This document shows positions 61,405 to 64,000 of a stretch of DNA of 64,000 nt, piece after piece (position 1 is the first letter of the stretch; every line of letters starts with the position of its first letter). The notes under the pieces were generated by a model. That model had not been told where the DNA came from and did not search any database. It saw only the letters and a list, made by a program, of their open reading frames with translations. Both the position numbers and the translations under genes were made by a program. The DNA comes from Scandinavium sp051650185 (GTDB lineage: Bacteria; Pseudomonadota; Gammaproteobacteria; Enterobacterales; Enterobacteriaceae): positions 38,309-102,308 of the forward strand of contig NZ_JBOFIN010000077.1 in the NCBI RefSeq assembly GCF_051650185.1, written 5' to 3'.

Positions 61405-62526
61405 TTACTCTTCGAAGAACCAGTAGCCGTGGTTGATCACTTCGGTCAGTTCGGCGATAAATTCTGCCTGATTCACAGCATCGCCCAATTCTTGTTGACC
61501 TAATTCGGTGTAACGGGACAACGCGTCCGCCGCTTTGAGATCAGAAATCGTCAGACGTTCGGCATTCACAAAGAAACAGCCCTCAACGTTCAGCACGCGC
61601 AGGCCGCTCAGACGCATCAGGGTTTCGCCGCTAAGCAACGCTTCCTGCACTTCTTCTGGCTGATACGGCGGCTCTGCCGGGGCGATGTCCAGCTCGTGGC
61701 GTGGCGTGCTGGCAAAACGGCCAAACCACTGTTTGAAATCTTCTGGCTGGTTGATGACCGCCATCATCTGCTCACGCAGACGGTCCAGTTCGTACTGTTC
61801 TACCCTGCCCGCGTGCTCACGGACGGTGAGATCCGGGTCGCTGTAGTGTGCGCCACCCAGATCGTTTTCCAGCGCGTAATCGGCAAAGCTGCTGATTAAA
61901 TCGCGGCCATTCGGGCCACGGAAGCCCACGGAATAGTTCAGCGTATCTTCATAGGTGAAGCCGTCGTGCGGGAATCCTGGTGGAATATAGAGGATATCGC
62001 CCGGCGACATTTCGACATCGATGATGGGCTCAAAAGGATCGACATGCAGCAGCGCAGGATGCGGGCAGAACTGACGCATTGGCAGCGCATCGCCCACGCG
62101 CCAGCGACGGCGGCCCATGCCCTGGATAATGAACACATCGTAGTTATCGATATGTGGACCCACGCCACCACCCGGCACCGAGTAGGAGATCATCAGATCG
62201 TCCAGACGCCATTCCGGCAACACGCGGAAAGGACGCACCAGCTCAGCCGCCGGCATGTGCCAGTGGTTTACCGCCTGCGCCAGCAGCGACCAGTCGGTTT
62301 CCCCCAGCCCGTCAAAATCTTCGAAGGGACCATGGCTTGCCTGCCACTTACCGCCCTGATGGCTGACCAGACGGCTGTCGACTTCGGGCTCCATCGCAAG
62401 CCCGGCCAGTTCATCTGGGGTAATCGGATCAACGAAGCCAGGAAAAGCGTTCTTCAGGACCACAGGTTTTTTCTGCCAGTATTTCTCTAAAAATTCTGGC
62501 CAGTTCAGATTCAGTTGGTAAGCCAT
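61405..62526 (-). CDS. roxA: Ribosomal protein uL16 arginine 3-hydroxylase RoxA (YcfD)
   Basis: A 373-residue 2-oxoglutarate/Fe(II) oxygenase of the JmjC/cupin type that hydroxylates Arg81 of ribosomal protein L16. It matches E. coli YcfD in length and in blocks such as ITPDELAGLAMEPEVDSRLVSHQ, LDDLMISYSVPGGGVGPHIDNYDVFIIQG and PGDILYIPPGFPHDG. The iron ligands are the HxD pair in GPHIDNYD and the distal His in GFPHDG. The C-terminal winged-helix part (HELDIAPAEPPYQPEEVQ) and the terminal GYWFFEE are also conserved. It is monocistronic, with a bidirectional terminator 30 bp past the stop. The 187-bp upstream spacer is shared with the divergent DUF1090 gene. Confidence 0.95.
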   Translation of the reverse strand: MAYQLNLNWPEFLEKYWQKKPVVLKNAFPGFVDPITPDELAGLAMEPEVDSRLVSHQGGKWQASHGPFEDFDGLGETDWSLLAQAVNHWHMPAAELVRPFRVLPEWRLDDLMISYSVPGGGVGPHIDNYDVFIIQGMGRRRWRVGDALPMRQFCPHPALLHVDPFEPIIDVEMSPGDILYIPPGFPHDGFTYEDTLNYSVGFRGPNGRDLISSFADYALENDLGGAHYSDPDLTVREHAGRVEQYELDRLREQMMAVINQPEDFKQWFGRFASTPRHELDIAPAEPPYQPEEVQEALLSGETLMRLSGLRVLNVEGCFFVNAERLTISDLKAADALSRYTELGQQELGDAVNQAEFIAELTEVINHGYWFFEE

Positions 62527-62645
62527 ACACTCGCACCGGGAAAAGGAAAGACGCGCGGAGTATGCGAGAGTTGCCCTTTTTCAACTTTGCTGCGGGTCAA
62601 GGGTTGGTGAAAAAATGACAGTTTTGCCGTACATAATGTGCGGCA

Positions 62646-62662
62646 TTTAAGAAACCGTTAAG
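62646..62662 (+). promoter_or_regulatory. PmrA/PhoP-like direct repeat upstream of the DUF1090 gene
   Basis: TTTAAG-AAACC-GTTAAG is a 6-N5-6 direct repeat like the binding sites of OmpR-class regulators, closest to the PmrA (BasR) pattern. A weak -10 (TACACT, 62673-62678) lies 10 bp after it, the spacing usual for PmrA- or PhoP-activated promoters that lack a good -35. Confidence 0.4.
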
Positions 62663-62713
62663 AACTCCCCGCTACACTGGATTTTTGTTTGGAAAAGTCC
62701 TCAGGGAGAAGCC

Positions 62714-63103
62714 ATGACTTTCACCGTAAAAAATACCCTCGCGCTGGTTCTGCTGAGCACCGCTTCGTTCGCCACGCTGGCTCAGACGCCGCTCAAAGGC
62801 TGTGCCGCCAAAGAGGCGAATATTCAACAGCAGCTCGATTACGCGAAAGCGCACAATAACAGCGGACGCATCGCCGGGCTTGAAAAAGCCCTGTCGGAAG
62901 TTCGGGCGAATTGTACTGATGCCTCACTTCAGGCACAGCGCGAAGAGAATGTGCAGGATAAAGAGCAAAAAGTGGCGGAGCGCCAGCAGGAACTTAAAGA
63001 AGCACAGGCTTCAGGGCGCAGCGATAAAATTGAAAAGCGCGAGCGTAAATTGCAAGAGGCATTGAGCGAACTGAGCGAAGCCAAAGCCGAGCTGCTTCGC
63101 TAA
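62714..63103 (+). CDS. DUF1090-family periplasmic protein (YqjC-like)
   Basis: A 129-residue exported protein of unknown function. A signal peptide covers residues 1-23 (ending FATLAQ). The mature part starts TPLKGCAAKEANIQQQLDYA and is almost entirely charged alpha-helix with heptad character, probably a coiled-coil hairpin. Two Cys residues (in KGCAAK and ANCTDAS) could form a disulfide. E. coli YqjC has the same layout (QTPLxxC, then RVEGLERAL-like and CTDASL segments). AGGGAG precedes the ATG by 7 nt. The last four bases overlap the end of the convergent downstream gene. A PmrA/PhoP-like repeat upstream suggests envelope-stress control. Confidence 0.88.
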   Translation: MTFTVKNTLALVLLSTASFATLAQTPLKGCAAKEANIQQQLDYAKAHNNSGRIAGLEKALSEVRANCTDASLQAQREENVQDKEQKVAERQQELKEAQASGRSDKIEKRERKLQEALSELSEAKAELLR

Positions 63104-63720
63104 AGTCGATAGGCCGAAATGGTTCGGGTGGTCGCAGTCAGGTCGTCATAAACCTCAACCTCTGACGTGGTGATGTTCATGCCTGAGGTTCGCAGCGTCG
63201 AAACATCCGCGGCAATACGCTGGCTGCCCAGCCAGAAAAGCCCATCAAGCGCATTGACCGTAAGCCCGGTTTCCAGCGCCAGCTTCAAACGCTGTTTGGG
63301 ATCTTTCACCTGCTTTGCTATCTGCGGCAATAAGTTCGCTTCCACGCCCTCTTCATTGCGACGGATACGGTTCGAAAAACGGTAGCGAACCTCATCCGGC
63401 ACCTGGCTTAAATCCGCCTTCAGGCTGTAGACCTGACAGCGTTTTTTATCATTGACCAGCACCGTTTTTTGATTGAGCTGCAGCTCATTACGCAGGCGTT
63501 CAATAAGCTGGGGCGTGCGAATCAATAGCAGCCGAAAAGGCAATTCGAAGCTGCTGACATAATCCACGTTGAGCAAGGCAATCCGCAGGCGCTCTTCGCT
63601 TCCTGCTTTTTCCTCACGGCATTCCTCAACCACTTCAGCCCACTGGCGAGCGATTCGCGGCGATTCGTTCAATTCCGTGAACACGTATTTCTCAATTTGA
63701 TAGTCAACGCGATTGCCCAT
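63100..63720 (-). CDS. Unrecognised 206-residue cytoplasmic protein
   Basis: I do not recognise the family. The protein is soluble and charged, with no signal peptide or membrane helix. The N-terminal 90 residues look alpha/beta (VDYQIEKYVFTELNESPRIARQWAEVVEE, then RIALLNVDYVSSFELPF). The middle has QLIERLRNELQLNQKTVLVNDKKR, and the C-terminal part includes LKLALETGLTVNALDGLFWLGSQRIAADV before a beta-rich end. The start at 63720 follows GAGG by 6 nt; an in-frame ATG at 63732 has a ribosome site too close to it, and a further 23 codons upstream look untranslated. It is monocistronic and convergent with the DUF1090 gene. The IS end begins 143 bp upstream, so its promoter may lie close to the insertion point. 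Confidence 0.65.
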   Translation of the reverse strand: MGNRVDYQIEKYVFTELNESPRIARQWAEVVEECREEKAGSEERLRIALLNVDYVSSFELPFRLLLIRTPQLIERLRNELQLNQKTVLVNDKKRCQVYSLKADLSQVPDEVRYRFSNRIRRNEEGVEANLLPQIAKQVKDPKQRLKLALETGLTVNALDGLFWLGSQRIAADVSTLRTSGMNITTSEVEVYDDLTATTRTISAYRL

Positions 63721-63863
63721 GAGTTCCCTCATTTCTCCTTTGGATCTGCCATCCAAAACGGCTGATTTGCCCGCGCATAATTTACCCTTTTTGAAGCGCA
63801 TTGCTCAATAAACAGGGTCTATGTGGCAAGGAAAATCGCATTCATTTTCGACCTTTTTCATTA

Positions 63864-64000
63864 GGCTGTGTCCCTTAATTGCCTGAGCTATAGTAACCAG
63901 CTGTTTTCTCAACACATTGAACTATGGCTCGCTACGACCTTTCCGATGAAGCATGGACCATCATCAAGCCCCTGTTGCCTCCTGACCCCGTAACGCGGCG
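63864..64000 (+). mobile_element. Left end of an IS5-family insertion sequence (cut by window edge)
   Basis: The transposase start lies 60 bp inside a sequence beginning GGCTGTGTCCC, which I take as the left terminal inverted repeat, directly after a TTA that could be part of the target duplication. The right end is outside the window, so neither the repeat nor the duplication can be confirmed. Confidence 0.6.
63924..64000 (+). CDS. IS5-family transposase, N-terminal fragment (cut by window edge)
   Basis: The visible 25 residues (MARYDLSDEAWTIIKPLLPP and the start of DPVTRR) match the N-terminal helix-turn-helix region of IS4/IS5-type transposases (DUF4096: DLSDEAWxxIxPLLP). The DDE catalytic residues would lie outside the window. 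Transcribed to the right, away from the unknown 206-residue gene. Confidence 0.85.
   Translation, partial: MARYDLSDEAWTIIKPLLPPDPVTR

Overview
The window looks like a chromosomal segment of an Enterobacteriaceae species (Enterobacter, Lelliottia, Klebsiella or Raoultella type; I cannot resolve the genus). The reasons are recognisable enterobacterial proteins (DcuS/DcuR, class I fumarase, the RoxA/YcfD ribosomal oxygenase, a YjcS-like alkylsulfatase, a DUF1090/YqjC-like protein), REP/BIME-type intergenic palindromes and GC-rich coding sequence. No rRNA, tRNA or CRISPR array was seen. Both edges cut genes: a TonB receptor on the left and an IS5-family transposase on the right.

Layout. (1) 1-2439, minus: a Fur-box promoter drives a YncE-like lipoprotein and a TonB-dependent siderophore-type receptor. 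(2) 2497-9878, minus: a FadL-like porin, then a tightly packed operon encoding an MscS-type channel, a BamA/TamA-type barrel, an unassigned barrel, a second BamA/TamA-type barrel and a DUF4056 protein. (3) 9915-19658, minus: a 3225-residue classical autotransporter, divergent from a membrane GGDEF protein (19864-20970). (4) 21210-23229: a periplasmic alkylsulfatase with its own terminator. (5) 23412-42277: a five-gene operon for a 4210-residue DUF4347/cadherin-like exoprotein, a lipoprotein TolC homologue, two HlyD-type adaptors and a fusion of an M50 (site-2) protease with a HlyD-like domain. It is followed by a membrane-anchored J-domain protein and a convergent MurQ-like etherase. (6) 44472-54756: an anaerobic C4-dicarboxylate island containing dcuS-dcuR, a cytoplasmic ApbE flavin transferase, a three-domain soluble fumarate reductase, a DASS-type dicarboxylate transporter and class I fumarase. 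A perfect FNR site lies in the divergent promoter region. (7) 54755-57324: EmrAB-like drug efflux. (8) 57509-61259: a LacI-type regulator divergent from an intracellular GH5-like glycosidase and a GPH sugar symporter, with a 23-bp palindrome in front of the glycosidase. (9) 61405-64000: roxA, a DUF1090 protein, an unrecognised 206-residue protein and the left end of an IS.

How the parts work together. Regions 2-5 are almost entirely cell-envelope and surface functions, including two of the largest exoproteins a bacterium makes and a possible c-di-GMP input between them. The most unusual unit is the 23.4-42.3 kb operon. It has an outer-membrane channel and three HlyD-like adaptor domains but no ABC ATPase. 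An intramembrane protease fused to an adaptor occupies the place of the ATPase, and the substrate carries an N-terminal LEPR-like motif and a His/Cys dyad rather than a visible C-terminal RTX signal. Region 6 forms a coherent pathway: dicarboxylate uptake with succinate exit, dehydration to fumarate, and NADH-linked fumarate reduction by an enzyme that the neighbouring ApbE would flavinylate, under DcuSR and FNR control.
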